Assembly: GCF_003086895.1 (NCBI RefSeq)
Contig: NZ_CP026004.1
Location: forward strand, 1,834,731 to 1,898,730
DNA: 64,000 nucleotides
Direction: 5' to 3'
DNA from: Stenotrophomonas sp. ESTM1D_MKCIP4_1
Lineage (GTDB): Bacteria > Pseudomonadota > Gammaproteobacteria > Xanthomonadales > Xanthomonadaceae
A model generated the notes under the pieces. It saw nothing but the letters and a program-made list of their open reading frames with translations. It was not told the DNA's origin and made no database searches. Below, piece after piece: positions 36,195 to 45,395 of this stretch (position 1 is its first letter; the number at the start of each line of letters is the position of its first letter). Position numbers and translations under genes: made by a program.

Positions 36195-37187
36195 TCAACA
36201 GCCCACCAGCCGATCCGCACTCAGTGCACCGCGATGCTGGCTGCGGTATTCGGTCGGGCTGGCATCGACCAGCCCCCGGAAATGCCGGCGGAAGGATTCC
36301 TGCGAACCAAACCCCGCCTGCTCGGCCACCCACTGCAGTGGGCGGTCAGTGGTTTCCAGCAGTTCGCGGGCGAGGGCCACGCGCTCGCGGATGAGCCAGT
36401 CGATGGGCGACAGCCCGGTGGCTTCCAGGAACTGCCGCTGGAGGGTGCGCTGGCTCAGCGCTGCCTGTTCGGCCAGGCTGCCCAGCGAATGCGCGTGGCG
36501 GAGGTTGTGGCGCATCCATTCCATCAGCTTCGCCAGCCGCGTGGGTTCGCCGTTGGGAATGGCCCGGCTGACGCGCTGGCTGCGCTCGGCATCGCGCCAC
36601 GGTGCCAGCACCAGGCGCTCGGCCACCAGGTTGGCCACGCGTGCGCCGTAATCCTTGCGCACCAGGTGCAGCATCATGTCCATCCCGGTGGCCGAGCCGG
36701 CCGAGGTGATGATGTCGCCGGTATCGACGTACAGCACATCGTCGCGCACCTGGATGCGGGGAAAGTCGCGCGCCAGCGCTTCGGTCAGCCGCCAGTGCGT
36801 GGTGGCCTGGCGGCCATCGAGCAGCCCGGCCCAGGCCAGTACGAACGCACCCGAGCAGATGGAGGTGATGCGTGCGCCGCGTGCGTGGGCGCGGATGAGC
36901 GCATCGAGCAGCGCCTGCGGTGGGCGTTCGCTGGGATCGCGCCAGCCGGGGATGACGATGATGTCGGCGTCATCGACGGCATCCAGCGAACAGGGCAGCT
37001 GCACCTGCGCGCTGCCGAGCATGCGCAGCGCTCCGGGTTCACCGGCACAGAGCTGGGTGCGGTACCACGCCACCCCCAGTTCGGGGCGGATGGGAGCGAA
37101 CAGGCCGACCGCGCAGCCGAACTCGAAGAGCCCTTGGCCGTGGCAGGCCACGATGGCAACAGTAGGCGCGGTGGGGTCGATGCTCAT
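36195..37187 (-). CDS. FtrA/GlxA-type regulator (DJ-1/PfpI - AraC HTH)
   Basis: 330 residues. Residues about 8-185 form a DJ-1/PfpI domain with the nucleophile-elbow-like ITSICSGAFVLAWAG. Residues 215-315 form an AraC-type DNA-binding domain (LGSLAEQAALSQRTLQRQF and VAEQAGFGSQESFRRHF). This is the FtrA branch of the GlxA family. It is divergent from the TonB receptor gene, with repeats between; a regulatory link is possible but not shown. Confidence 0.85.
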   Translation of the reverse strand: MSIDPTAPTVAIVACHGQGLFEFGCAVGLFAPIRPELGVAWYRTQLCAGEPGALRMLGSAQVQLPCSLDAVDDADIIVIPGWRDPSERPPQALLDALIRAHARGARITSICSGAFVLAWAGLLDGRQATTHWRLTEALARDFPRIQVRDDVLYVDTGDIITSAGSATGMDMMLHLVRKDYGARVANLVAERLVLAPWRDAERSQRVSRAIPNGEPTRLAKLMEWMRHNLRHAHSLGSLAEQAALSQRTLQRQFLEATGLSPIDWLIRERVALARELLETTDRPLQWVAEQAGFGSQESFRRHFRGLVDASPTEYRSQHRGALSADRLVGC

Positions 37188-37518
37188 GGCCTGATGCTAC
37201 CGGCGCGGCTGTGGTGCGCGCAGTGGCGCGCGGGTATGTGGAGATGCCAGCGCGGTATATGGCAGGGGTCGGATCCCTTCCGCAGGAAGGGCTCCGACCC
37301 CGATGCATGGGCATGGCTCGTTCGGGGGTCATTTGTGGGGTCAGAGCCCTTTCCTGTGGAAAGGGATCCGACCCCGTACGCATTGCCTGCGTAAGGTCAT
37401 TACCAGCCGTCATGTGGCTGGCCGGATATGACGGCCGGGTGGCGCGATATCGGCTGTTGCGTGGCGGGCCGGCGTCTTTGAATGGGGCTGTGTCTCCGGC
37501 CCACCCCCACGAGCCCCC
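37188..37518. other. Divergent intergenic region with repeats
   Basis: 331 bases between the FtrA-like regulator and the TonB receptor. It holds the two long palindromes described separately; the remaining sequence shows no gene. A ribosome-binding site before the receptor ATG is weak (CCACGAGCC). Confidence 0.6.
37265..37375. repeat. Two copies of the GGGGTCAGAG/GGGGTCGGAT palindromic repeat
   Basis: 37265-37301 (starts GGGGTCGGATCCC, ends CTCCGACCCC) and 37337-37375 (starts GGGGTCAGAGCCC, ends GATCCGACCCC). Inner arms such as CTTTCC/GGAAAG give long hairpins. Same family as the copies at 12792-12890 and 59032-59090. Confidence 0.8.
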
Positions 37519-40098
37519 ATGCCTGCTACCCATTCGCCTGTCCTCACCACTCTCGCGGTTCTGATTGCAGCGTCGCTGGGCGCAGCGACCGCCCACGCGG
37601 CCGAAACCGATGCGCCGGCCAGTTCCACCACCGCCACCTCGGCCAGCCTGGCGGCCTCCACGCTGGATGCGGTGGTGGTGACTGGTTCGCGCACCAGCAC
37701 CCGCACGGTCAAGAACAGTTCTACCCCCATCGATGTGATCTCCGCCGAGGATCTGGCGGCCACCGGCCAGGCCAATCTGCTGGAGGCGCTGCAGCGCAGC
37801 CTGCCTTCGCTGAGCCAGATTGGTGGCTACCAGAGCGACCAGGAAAGCCTCATCCGCGGCTACCAGCTGCGCAACCTGTCGCCGGGCTACACGCTGGTGC
37901 TGGTGAACGGCAAGCGCCGCAACGCCAGTGCCTACGTGAGCGGTGCCAACGGTGGCGGTTACCCCGGCCACGCCTGGGCCGATCTGGCGCTGATTCCGGT
38001 GGCCGCCATCGACCATGTGGAAGTGCTGCGCGACGGCGCGTCGGCCATCTATGGTTCCGATGCCATCACCGGCGTGGTCAACGTGATCCTCAAATCCCAG
38101 GCGCACGGTGGCGATGTGTCGGTGGAAAGCGGGCAGAGCACCGACGGCGATGGCACCCGCACCAGTGTGCGCGCGAACGTCGGGCTGCCGTGGGGCGAGG
38201 ATGGCTTCGTCAATCTTTCCGGCGAAACCACCCGCCAGCATCATGCCATTCGTACGCGCCGCTACATCGATGGCTACCTGAGCTACCCGGCGGTGGATGC
38301 CAGCGGCAATCTGGTGGCGCTGCGCCCCAACAACCAGTTGCCGGCCGGGGCGACGCCGAACCCGGCCGAAGCCACGCGCGATGCAGAGGCCAATACCATC
38401 CTCAGCTCGCCTTCGTACGCGTTGCGCGCCTTCGCACTGAATGCCGGCCATGGCCTGGGTGAGAACGCCCAGTTCTACGCCACGGCCACAGCCAGCGACC
38501 GCACCGCGCAGGCCATCCAGAACTTCCGCCTGCCGGCGACCATCTTCACCACCTACAAAGCGCCGAGCGTGCTGAGCGTGTGGCCCGATGGCTTCCTGCC
38601 GGTGCTGGAAACCAAGGAAAAACAGTACACCGGCAGCGCGGGTGTGAAGGGGCTGCTGGCTGGCTGGGACTACGACGCCAGCCTGACCGGCAACCGCAGC
38701 ACGGTGCGCACCTATACGCGCAACTCGGCGAACTTCTCGTTGCCGTACCCGGGTTCGCCCACCGATTTCTATGACGGCAAGCTGGACTACCAGCAGGGCA
38801 TCGCCAACCTGGACCTTCGCCGCAGTTTCGAGGTGGCAGCGCTGGCGTCGCCGCTGGAGGTCAGTGCCGGTGCCGAATACCAGCACGAACAGTACGAACG
38901 CGGGGCAGGGCAGTGGGAGTCGTACACCGGCTTCGGTGCGGCTGCGTTCGTGGGCTACTCGACGGCCGATGCGGTGAAGGCCACCCGCAACAGCAAGGCG
39001 GTGTACGTGGGGGCGGCCAGCAACATCACCGCGCGCTGGTACCTGGATGCGGCCGCGCGCTGGGAAGACCATTCGGATTTTGGCAGTGTGTCAACCGGGC
39101 GCCTGACCACGCGTTTTGATTTCACCGATGCACTGGGTGTGCGCGCGACGGTCAGCAATGGCTTCCACGCGCCCAGCCTGGGGGCGCAGTTCTACCAGGC
39201 GACGGGCAGCTGCCCGTGCGGCACCACGCTGGTGGCGCAGGTTGCATCGCCGGCTGCCGTTGCCCTGGGCGCAACGCCGCTGAAGCCGGAAAAGGCGACC
39301 AACTACAGCCTGGGCGTGACCTGGGACCCGAGCCCGGCCTTCCACCTGGCGGTGGATGCGTACCAGATCGACATCCGCGGCCAACTGGGGCAGTCCAGCC
39401 AGATCGGCTACAACGCGCAGGACCCGGCACGCATTACCGACAACAGCGGCACGGTGCTGACTGCCGCGCAGAAGAACACCATCGATGCGCTGCTGGGTAC
39501 GGCCGGCATCAGCATCCTGCCGGGTGACGCCTTCTATGCCAGCTACTTCACCAACGTGGGCGACACCCGCACACGCGGCGTGGAGCTGACCCTGGAAGCG
39601 AACCAGGAGACAGCGTGGGGCAAGCTGCGCTGGACGTACGCGGCCAACGTCGGCCGCACCACCATCCAGAAGGTCAGTGCCATCCCTGCGGCGCTGCAGG
39701 GCCTGCCGAACATCAACCTGCTGACCCGATCGAGCGAGTACGCGCTGCGCTTCCGCACGCCCAGCTACACCCAGGTGGCGGGGCTGGGCTGGCAGAACGG
39801 CCGCTGGCGATCAAACCTGGATTTCACCTATTACGGCCCGATCAAGCGGCTGAACAACGGCGTGGCCTACAAGCAGCCGCCCGTGTTGGTGACCAACCTC
39901 TCTGGCGGGGTGGAACTGGGCGGCGGCTGGAGCGCGGCGCTGGGCATCAACAACCTGTTCGACAAGCGCACCCGCAAGGTGCCTGAGTACGCGCGCAGCG
40001 CGACCGACGTGGCCAGCATCGAGACCACCTGGGATACCGGCGATGTGCTGAGCACGGTGGGCGCGTTCTGGTATGGGCGGGTGAATTACCGGTTCTGA
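37519..40098 (+). CDS. TonB-dependent outer-membrane receptor
   Basis: 859 residues. A Sec signal peptide ends at ATAHA near residue 27. A TonB-box-like LDAVVVTGS (about 49-57) is followed by a plug domain (about 65-180; IDVISAEDLAATGQANLLEAL, LVNGKRR). The rest is a beta barrel ending in an aromatic residue (VNYRF). The ligand cannot be read from sequence. The genes that follow concern sulfur-type flavin monooxygenases and amino-acid uptake, so an organic sulfur compound is a reasonable guess, though siderophores remain possible. Confidence 0.9.
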   Translation: MPATHSPVLTTLAVLIAASLGAATAHAAETDAPASSTTATSASLAASTLDAVVVTGSRTSTRTVKNSSTPIDVISAEDLAATGQANLLEALQRSLPSLSQIGGYQSDQESLIRGYQLRNLSPGYTLVLVNGKRRNASAYVSGANGGGYPGHAWADLALIPVAAIDHVEVLRDGASAIYGSDAITGVVNVILKSQAHGGDVSVESGQSTDGDGTRTSVRANVGLPWGEDGFVNLSGETTRQHHAIRTRRYIDGYLSYPAVDASGNLVALRPNNQLPAGATPNPAEATRDAEANTILSSPSYALRAFALNAGHGLGENAQFYATATASDRTAQAIQNFRLPATIFTTYKAPSVLSVWPDGFLPVLETKEKQYTGSAGVKGLLAGWDYDASLTGNRSTVRTYTRNSANFSLPYPGSPTDFYDGKLDYQQGIANLDLRRSFEVAALASPLEVSAGAEYQHEQYERGAGQWESYTGFGAAAFVGYSTADAVKATRNSKAVYVGAASNITARWYLDAAARWEDHSDFGSVSTGRLTTRFDFTDALGVRATVSNGFHAPSLGAQFYQATGSCPCGTTLVAQVASPAAVALGATPLKPEKATNYSLGVTWDPSPAFHLAVDAYQIDIRGQLGQSSQIGYNAQDPARITDNSGTVLTAAQKNTIDALLGTAGISILPGDAFYASYFTNVGDTRTRGVELTLEANQETAWGKLRWTYAANVGRTTIQKVSAIPAALQGLPNINLLTRSSEYALRFRTPSYTQVAGLGWQNGRWRSNLDFTYYGPIKRLNNGVAYKQPPVLVTNLSGGVELGGGWSAALGINNLFDKRTRKVPEYARSATDVASIETTWDTGDVLSTVGAFWYGRVNYRF

Positions 40099-40112
40099 TT
40101 GAAGCGAAGAGC

Positions 40113-40134
40113 AGTCGAGCACGCTCGACTCTAC
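40113..40134 (-). repeat. SMAG REP element, AGTCGA subfamily
   Basis: AGTCGAGCACGCTCGACT closed by CTAC, so GTAG reads on the minus strand. It lies between the receptor stop and msuE. Confidence 0.78.
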
Positions 40135-40148
40135 CGAAGGAGTGTTGC

Positions 40149-40730
40149 ATGTCATCTGCATTGAACGTGGTTGCATTGATAGGTTCGCCCACCAGTTCGG
40201 CGACGTCGCGGACGCTGCTGCTGGTGCGGCATCTGCTGGAGGCGCTGCAGCAGCGGCTGCACGCCAGCGCGACGCTGGTGGAGCTGGCGCCGATCGCGCG
40301 ATCGCTGGGGCAGTCGTTGTCACGTGCGGAAGTGGAGCCGGACGTGGAGCGGGCGTTGGCCACGGTGGAAGCGGCGGATCTTCTGATCGTGGCCGCGCCG
40401 GTCTATCGCGGTTCCTACCCGGGGCTGTTCAAGCACCTGGTCGATTTCATCGGGCTGGAGGCGCTGGTGGACACGCCGGTACTGCTGGCGGCGACCGGGG
40501 GCAGCGAGCGCCATGCGCTGGTGATCGACCACCAGCTGCGTCCGTTGTTCAGTTTCCTGCAGGCGCACACGCTGCCGATCGGGGTGTACGCCACCCCCGC
40601 GGACTTCGACGGTGCGCAGATCAGCAGCGCGGCGCTGCAGGCGCGCATTGCGTTGGCCGCCGAGCGTGCGGCGGGCCACCTGGCAGCACCGGCGGTGGCT
40701 TCACCCGCGCCGTTGCGGCGCATCGCCTGA
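40149..40730 (+). CDS. msuE: NADPH-dependent FMN reductase (MsuE-like)
   Basis: 193 residues. It starts MSSALNVVALIGSPTSSATSR, the flavodoxin-like phosphate loop of the SsuE/MsuE family. AAPVYRGSYPGLFKHLVDF and AATGGSERHALVIDHQLRPLFS are characteristic of FMN reductases that serve sulfonate or alkyl-sulfur monooxygenases. It would supply FMNH2 to the two flavin monooxygenases downstream (41276 and 42270). The symbol is by family resemblance. Confidence 0.85.
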   Translation: MSSALNVVALIGSPTSSATSRTLLLVRHLLEALQQRLHASATLVELAPIARSLGQSLSRAEVEPDVERALATVEAADLLIVAAPVYRGSYPGLFKHLVDFIGLEALVDTPVLLAATGGSERHALVIDHQLRPLFSFLQAHTLPIGVYATPADFDGAQISSAALQARIALAAERAAGHLAAPAVASPAPLRRIA

Positions 40731-40898
40731 ACCCACGGCGCGCGGCATAACCGGTGGCGTTCTGCTTATGGCCAAGGCGCATCTGCGTGGCCGGATGTGA
40801 CCGCCGATTGTCGTGCGATGGCGCCGAGGCAGCGCCGGCCTTCTCTAGCATCGAAGACGAAGCGGCACGGTGGTGCCGGACCTGATGAGGACACCCTC

Positions 40899-41261
40899 GT
40901 GGCTGTAGACGCAACCCATAAACCGATCCTGTTCCTGCTCGACCGCGAGTTCGAGGATGGCCAGCTGCCCGGGCAGCGCTTCTTCTGCCGGCACAGCCTG
41001 CTGCTTGAGGGTGCGCTGTCGAGCATCGATGGCCTGGATGCACAACTGGACGTGCGCCGCATCGGCTTTGCCCGGCCGCGCCGCGAGGTGATCGCCGAGA
41101 TCGGTGAGCAGGACCAGTCGCTGCCCAAGCTGGTGCTGCCGCAGGGCGTGCACAGCGAACATGCCAACGGTGCGCACCACGAGCGCCAGTACGTGTCCGG
41201 CGCCGAACCCATCCTGGCAGCGTTGAATGGCCTGCTCGGCATTCCCGTGGCCCACCCCTGA
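40899..41261 (+). CDS. DUF3088 family protein
   Basis: 120 residues from the GTG at 40899, preceded by GATGAGG. KPILFLLDREFEDGQLPGQRFFCRHSLLLEGAL and a later DVRRIGFARPRREV fit the small thioredoxin-fold-like DUF3088 family, which is often found among flavin monooxygenase genes. The Cys at about residue 31 sits where a redox Cys could be. The role is unknown; neighbours suggest sulfur metabolism. It is followed 14 nt later by a monooxygenase. Confidence 0.75.
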   Translation: MAVDATHKPILFLLDREFEDGQLPGQRFFCRHSLLLEGALSSIDGLDAQLDVRRIGFARPRREVIAEIGEQDQSLPKLVLPQGVHSEHANGAHHERQYVSGAEPILAALNGLLGIPVAHP

Positions 41262-41275
41262 GCGAGGACGCGACG

Positions 41276-42253
41276 ATGAGCTACCTGATCAGCGTATTGG
41301 ACAAAAGCCCGGTGGCCGAGGGTGGCACGCCCGAACAGGCACTGCGCAACAGCCTGCAGCTGGCGCAGCGTGCCGAACAGCTGGGCTACCACCGCTACTG
41401 GTTTGCAGAACACCACGCCGCGCCGACCCTGGCCAGCCCGGCCCCGGAAGTGCTGGCGGCGTGGGTGCTGGCGCAGACCCGGCGCATCCGCATCGGCAGC
41501 GGCGGGGTGATGCTGCGCCATTACGCACCGTACAAGGTGGCCGAGAATTTCAATCTGCTGGCGGCGCTGGCACCGGGCCGTGTGGACCTGGGCGTGGGCA
41601 AGGCGCCCGGCGGCCTGCCGGCCTCGACGGCGGCGCTGGCCGCAGGCCGCGCTCCTTTCACCGATTTCAACCAGCAGCTGCGTGACCTGGAAGGCTATCT
41701 GTCGGGTACGCACGATGACGCGCAGGCGCGGCCGGTGCCGCAGGCCGCGCCCGAACGCTTCCTGCTGGGCGCCAGCCCGCAGAGCGCGCGCCAGGCGGCA
41801 GAGCTGGGTTGGCGCTTCGTCTATGCGGCGCACTTCGATGGCGACCCGGCCCATATCGAAGCCGCGTTCGAGGCCTACCGCACGCTGTCCACGCAGCCAC
41901 CACTGCTGGCCACCGTGGCTTTCGCTGCAGCGACGGCAGAGGCGGCGGCGCGCCACGTCGGTGCGCTGCGCGTCTATAAGCTGCATCTCGGCCCGGGGCA
42001 GACGGTCAACCTGCCGAGTGCCGACGCCGCTGCCGAGTATGCGCGGCAGGTGGGCGTGAGCGAGTTCCGCATCGAGGAAACGCAGCCCAGCGTGCTGTCC
42101 GGCGATGCCGCGCACGTACGCGGTGAACTGGACGCACTCCACCGCCGCTTCGGCGTGGGTGAATTCATCCTCGACGCCCCGGTGGCCGATCTGGATGCCC
42201 GCCTGACCTCCCTTGAACTGCTGTCGCCCGCGCCCCGCGCGGCGGTGGCCTGA
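41276..42253 (+). CDS. LLM-class flavin-dependent oxidoreductase
   Basis: 325 residues, luciferase-like TIM barrel. Seen: [43 protein letters not shown] and [10 protein letters not shown]. This is the small single-component LLM group (MsnO-like). It needs reduced FMN, which msuE would provide. A ribosome-binding site, GCGAGGACGCG, precedes the ATG. The substrate is probably an organosulfur compound from context, but other substrates are possible. Confidence 0.85.
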   Translation: MSYLISVLDKSPVAEGGTPEQALRNSLQLAQRAEQLGYHRYWFAEHHAAPTLASPAPEVLAAWVLAQTRRIRIGSGGVMLRHYAPYKVAENFNLLAALAPGRVDLGVGKAPGGLPASTAALAAGRAPFTDFNQQLRDLEGYLSGTHDDAQARPVPQAAPERFLLGASPQSARQAAELGWRFVYAAHFDGDPAHIEAAFEAYRTLSTQPPLLATVAFAAATAEAAARHVGALRVYKLHLGPGQTVNLPSADAAAEYARQVGVSEFRIEETQPSVLSGDAAHVRGELDALHRRFGVGEFILDAPVADLDARLTSLELLSPAPRAAVA

Positions 42254-42269
42254 CCCCAGGAGCGACCCC

Positions 42270-43613
42270 ATGAGCACGACCCCGCGCCCCATTCCGTTCG
42301 GCATCATGCTGCAGGGCCCCGGCAGCCACATGCACGCGTGGAAGCATCCTTCCAACCCGACCGACGCCAGCGTCAATCTGCCGTTCTACATCGACATCGC
42401 GCGTACCGCCGAGGACAACGGCATTGCGTTCGGTTTCGTGGCCGACGGCCTGTACATCAACGAGAAGTCCATTCCGCACTTCCTCAACCGCTTCGAGCCG
42501 ATCTCGCTGCTGTCCGCACTGGCCACCGCGACGAAGAAGATCGGCCTGGCCGGCACGCTGTCCACGTCCTACAGCGATCCGTTCACCGTTGCCCGCCAGT
42601 TTGCGTCGCTGGATCTGCTCAGTGGCGGCCGTGCCGGCTGGAACGTGGTGACGTCGCCGCTGGAAGGCTCGGGCCGCAACTATGGCCGGCCGCACCCGGA
42701 GCATGCGCTGCGCTACCAGATTGCCGATGAGTATCTGCAGGTGGTGCAGGGGCTGTGGGACTCCTGGGATGACGATGCCTTCGTGCGCGAGCGTGACAGC
42801 GGGACGTTCTTCGCACCGGAGGCATTCCGTCGCCTGGATCACAAGGGGAAGTTCTTCCAGGTCGAAGGTCCGTTGAACATCCAGCGTTCGGCGCAGGGCC
42901 AGCCGGTGATCTTCCAGGCCGGTTCATCCGACGATGGCATTGCGTTGGCGGGCAAGTACGCCGATGCAGTGTTCACCCATGCGCCCTCGCTGGAGGAAAC
43001 GCGGGCGTTCACCCAGAAGGTGAAAAACTCGGCCATTGCCCATGGCCGCAGCGGCAACGACGTCAAGATTTTTCCGGGCATCGGCCCGATCGTGGGCAAC
43101 ACGGCCGAGGAGGCCGAGGCCAAGTACCAGGCCATTGCCGCACTGGCCAGCCTGGACGATGCGCTGGCCTACCTGGGGCGCTTCTTCGATCACCACGATT
43201 TCAGCCAGTACGATCCGGATGCGCCGTTCCCGGAACTGGGGGACATCGGCAGCAACTCGTTCCGCTCCACCACCGATCGCATCAAGCAGGATGCCCGCGA
43301 GCAGGGCCTGAGCCTGCGCCAGGTGGCGCTGCAGGCGGTGAGCCCGCGGCCGAACTTCATCGGCACGCCGCAGCACGTGGCCGACGAACTTATCCGCTGG
43401 TTCGATGCCGGTGCCAGTGATGGCTTCATCCTGGGCTTTGCCGCACAACGCGAGGGCCTGGATGATTTCGTGAGGCTGGTGCTGCCGATCCTGCAGGCGC
43501 GTGGTTACCACCAACGCGACCTGGAAGGGCAGACGCTGCGCGACCACCTGGGGCTGCCGAGGAAGGCCAGCCGCCATGCGACCGACGCCGAGCCGGCGCG
43601 GAAGGCGGGGTAG
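42270..43613 (+). CDS. NtaA/SnaA/DszA-type FMN monooxygenase (YxeK-like)
   Basis: 447 residues from the ATG at 42270, with CCAGGAGCG upstream. It shows the family pattern: [20 protein letters not shown] near the start, [38 protein letters not shown], and the insertion and C-terminus of the nitrilotriacetate/dibenzothiophene-sulfone group. In Bacillus YxeK and YtnJ, such enzymes cleave N-acetylated S-alkyl-cysteines. Amidohydrolase, acetyltransferase and transporter genes follow in one tight run, which supports that role here. Confidence 0.88.
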   Translation: MSTTPRPIPFGIMLQGPGSHMHAWKHPSNPTDASVNLPFYIDIARTAEDNGIAFGFVADGLYINEKSIPHFLNRFEPISLLSALATATKKIGLAGTLSTSYSDPFTVARQFASLDLLSGGRAGWNVVTSPLEGSGRNYGRPHPEHALRYQIADEYLQVVQGLWDSWDDDAFVRERDSGTFFAPEAFRRLDHKGKFFQVEGPLNIQRSAQGQPVIFQAGSSDDGIALAGKYADAVFTHAPSLEETRAFTQKVKNSAIAHGRSGNDVKIFPGIGPIVGNTAEEAEAKYQAIAALASLDDALAYLGRFFDHHDFSQYDPDAPFPELGDIGSNSFRSTTDRIKQDAREQGLSLRQVALQAVSPRPNFIGTPQHVADELIRWFDAGASDGFILGFAAQREGLDDFVRLVLPILQARGYHQRDLEGQTLRDHLGLPRKASRHATDAEPARKAG

Positions 43614-43617
43614 GGCG

Positions 43618-44838
43618 ATGAGCGGAGAACTGGCGGTTGCCCCAGGCCAGATCCAGCGCAATCCCGCACCTGCGGGCGTGCTGCCCGAAATCGCTGCACG
43701 CGCGGAAGACGCCATCGCGCTGCGCCACGACCTGCACCGTCACCCCGAACTGGCGTTCGAGGAGCACCGCACCAGCGCCCGGGTGGCCGAGCTGCTGCAG
43801 CAGTGGGGCTATGCCGTTACCACCGGTATTGGGGGAACCGGTGTGGTGGGCACGCTGCAGCGCGGGCAAGGCAGCCGTCGGCTGGGCCTGCGCGCGGACA
43901 TGGACGCGCTGCCGATCCATGAGCAGTCCGGCCTGGCCTATGCCAGCCGCAACGAGGGCCTGATGCATGCCTGCGGGCATGACGGTCACACCGCCATTCT
44001 GCTTTCGGCCGCCCACTACCTGGCCCACCACGGGCAGATCGACGGCACCCTGCAGCTGGTGTTCCAGCCCGCAGAGGAAACCGGATCGGGCGCCTTGAAG
44101 ATGATCGAAGACGGTCTGTTCGAGCGCTTTCCGGTGGATGCCATCTATGGGCTGCACAACTGGCCGGGCGTTCCGGTCGGTCACTTTGGGTTCGTCGATG
44201 GGCCGGCGATGGCATCGGTGGATTGGGCGCGGTTGATCGTGACCGGCAAGGGTGGCCACGGCGCGGAGCCGCAGGGCAGCGTCGATCCCATCCTGGTGGC
44301 GGCGCACATCATCACGGCGCTGCAGAGCGTGGTGTCGCGGAACGTGGACCCGCGGCAGATGGGCGTGGTGACCGTGGGTTCGATCCATGGCGGGCAGGCC
44401 GCCAATGTGATTCCGGACGTGGTGGAACTGAAGTTGACCGTGCGTGCCTATCTGCCGGAGGTACGCGACACGCTGCGGCAGCGGGTGACGGACATCGCCG
44501 GGCATACCGCTGCGGCTTTTGGTGCCCGTGCGGAGATCGAGTTTCCGCGCGGTTTCCCCAGCGTGATCAATCACCCCGATCAGACCGCTTACATCCGTGA
44601 GGTGGCGCTGCAGGGCTTTGGCGCGGCACAGGTGGTGCCGACGTTCGCACCGCGCACCGCCAGCGAGGATTTCGCTTTCCTGCTGCAGGCACTCCCCGGC
44701 AGTTTCGTATTCGTCGGCAATGGTGACAGCGCACCCCTGCACAGCCCGCGCTACGTGTTCAACGATGCGGCCATCGCCCCCGCTGCCAGCCTGTGGGCGA
44801 GGCTGGCCGAGCACTACCTGGTGGAGGACGCGGCATGA
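43618..44838 (+). CDS. M20-family amidohydrolase (YxeP/SndA-like)
   Basis: 406 residues from the ATG at 43618, 4 nt after the monooxygenase stop. Metal ligands appear in LRADMDALPIHE, MHACGHDGHTA and QPAEETGSGA; the lid domain has the conserved His-containing TGKGGHGAEP. It belongs to the M20D hippurate hydrolase/N-acyl amino acid deacetylase group. In an S-substituted cysteine pathway it would remove the N-acetyl group after C-S cleavage. Its stop overlaps the next start by four bases. Confidence 0.88.
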   Translation: MSGELAVAPGQIQRNPAPAGVLPEIAARAEDAIALRHDLHRHPELAFEEHRTSARVAELLQQWGYAVTTGIGGTGVVGTLQRGQGSRRLGLRADMDALPIHEQSGLAYASRNEGLMHACGHDGHTAILLSAAHYLAHHGQIDGTLQLVFQPAEETGSGALKMIEDGLFERFPVDAIYGLHNWPGVPVGHFGFVDGPAMASVDWARLIVTGKGGHGAEPQGSVDPILVAAHIITALQSVVSRNVDPRQMGVVTVGSIHGGQAANVIPDVVELKLTVRAYLPEVRDTLRQRVTDIAGHTAAAFGARAEIEFPRGFPSVINHPDQTAYIREVALQGFGAAQVVPTFAPRTASEDFAFLLQALPGSFVFVGNGDSAPLHSPRYVFNDAAIAPAASLWARLAEHYLVEDAA

Positions 44839-45395
44839 GCGTGCAGTTCCACAGCGAGCGGTTCCTCTACACCTCGGTGGATGATCCGTTGGCACGGCCC
44901 TTGTTCGACGGCCTGGAGCAGGAGTACGACAGCCGCTACGCCGATGTGCGGCGGCGTATCGGTGGCAGTGCCCGCGAGGAGCTGCAGCGCTATCCCGCGC
45001 AGGCCTTCGCCGCACCCGTGGGTGCGTTCGTGCTGCTGCTGCGCGACGGCGTGGCGATTTCGGGCGGTGCCTTCATGCCACACCGCGATGCGGACACCGC
45101 CGAGTTCAAGCGCATCTGGACGCTGCCAGGCCTGCGCCGCCAGGGCATCGCCCGTCGTGTGCTGCAGGAACTGGAGGACCAGGCTGCACGCCAGGGCTAT
45201 CGACGTGTGTTCCTGACCACGGGTTTCCGCCAGCCTGAAGCCGTGGGCCTCTACCTGAGCCATGGCTACACGGCGCTGTTCGATCTGCAGGCCGACCCGG
45301 AAACCATCGCCCATCTGCCATTCGAGAAGCGCCTGCACAGCCAGGCGCGCGTGGCGGTTGCCGATGAGGCGCTGCGGCATGGAGTACACGCATGA
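44835..45395 (+). CDS. GNAT-family N-acetyltransferase (YxeL/SnaA-like)
   Basis: 186 residues. The acetyl-CoA motif A reads RIWTLPGLRRQGIARRVLQELE (R-R-x-G-x-A) and motif B has QPEAVGLYLSHGYTALFD. The start overlaps the amidohydrolase stop (ATGA) and the stop overlaps the transporter start. An acetyltransferase paired with a deacylase and a monooxygenase is the hallmark of the N-acetylation-oxidation-deacetylation route for S-alkyl-cysteines. Substrate assignment is inference from this set. Confidence 0.85.
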   Translation: MSVQFHSERFLYTSVDDPLARPLFDGLEQEYDSRYADVRRRIGGSAREELQRYPAQAFAAPVGAFVLLLRDGVAISGGAFMPHRDADTAEFKRIWTLPGLRRQGIARRVLQELEDQAARQGYRRVFLTTGFRQPEAVGLYLSHGYTALFDLQADPETIAHLPFEKRLHSQARVAVADEALRHGVHA

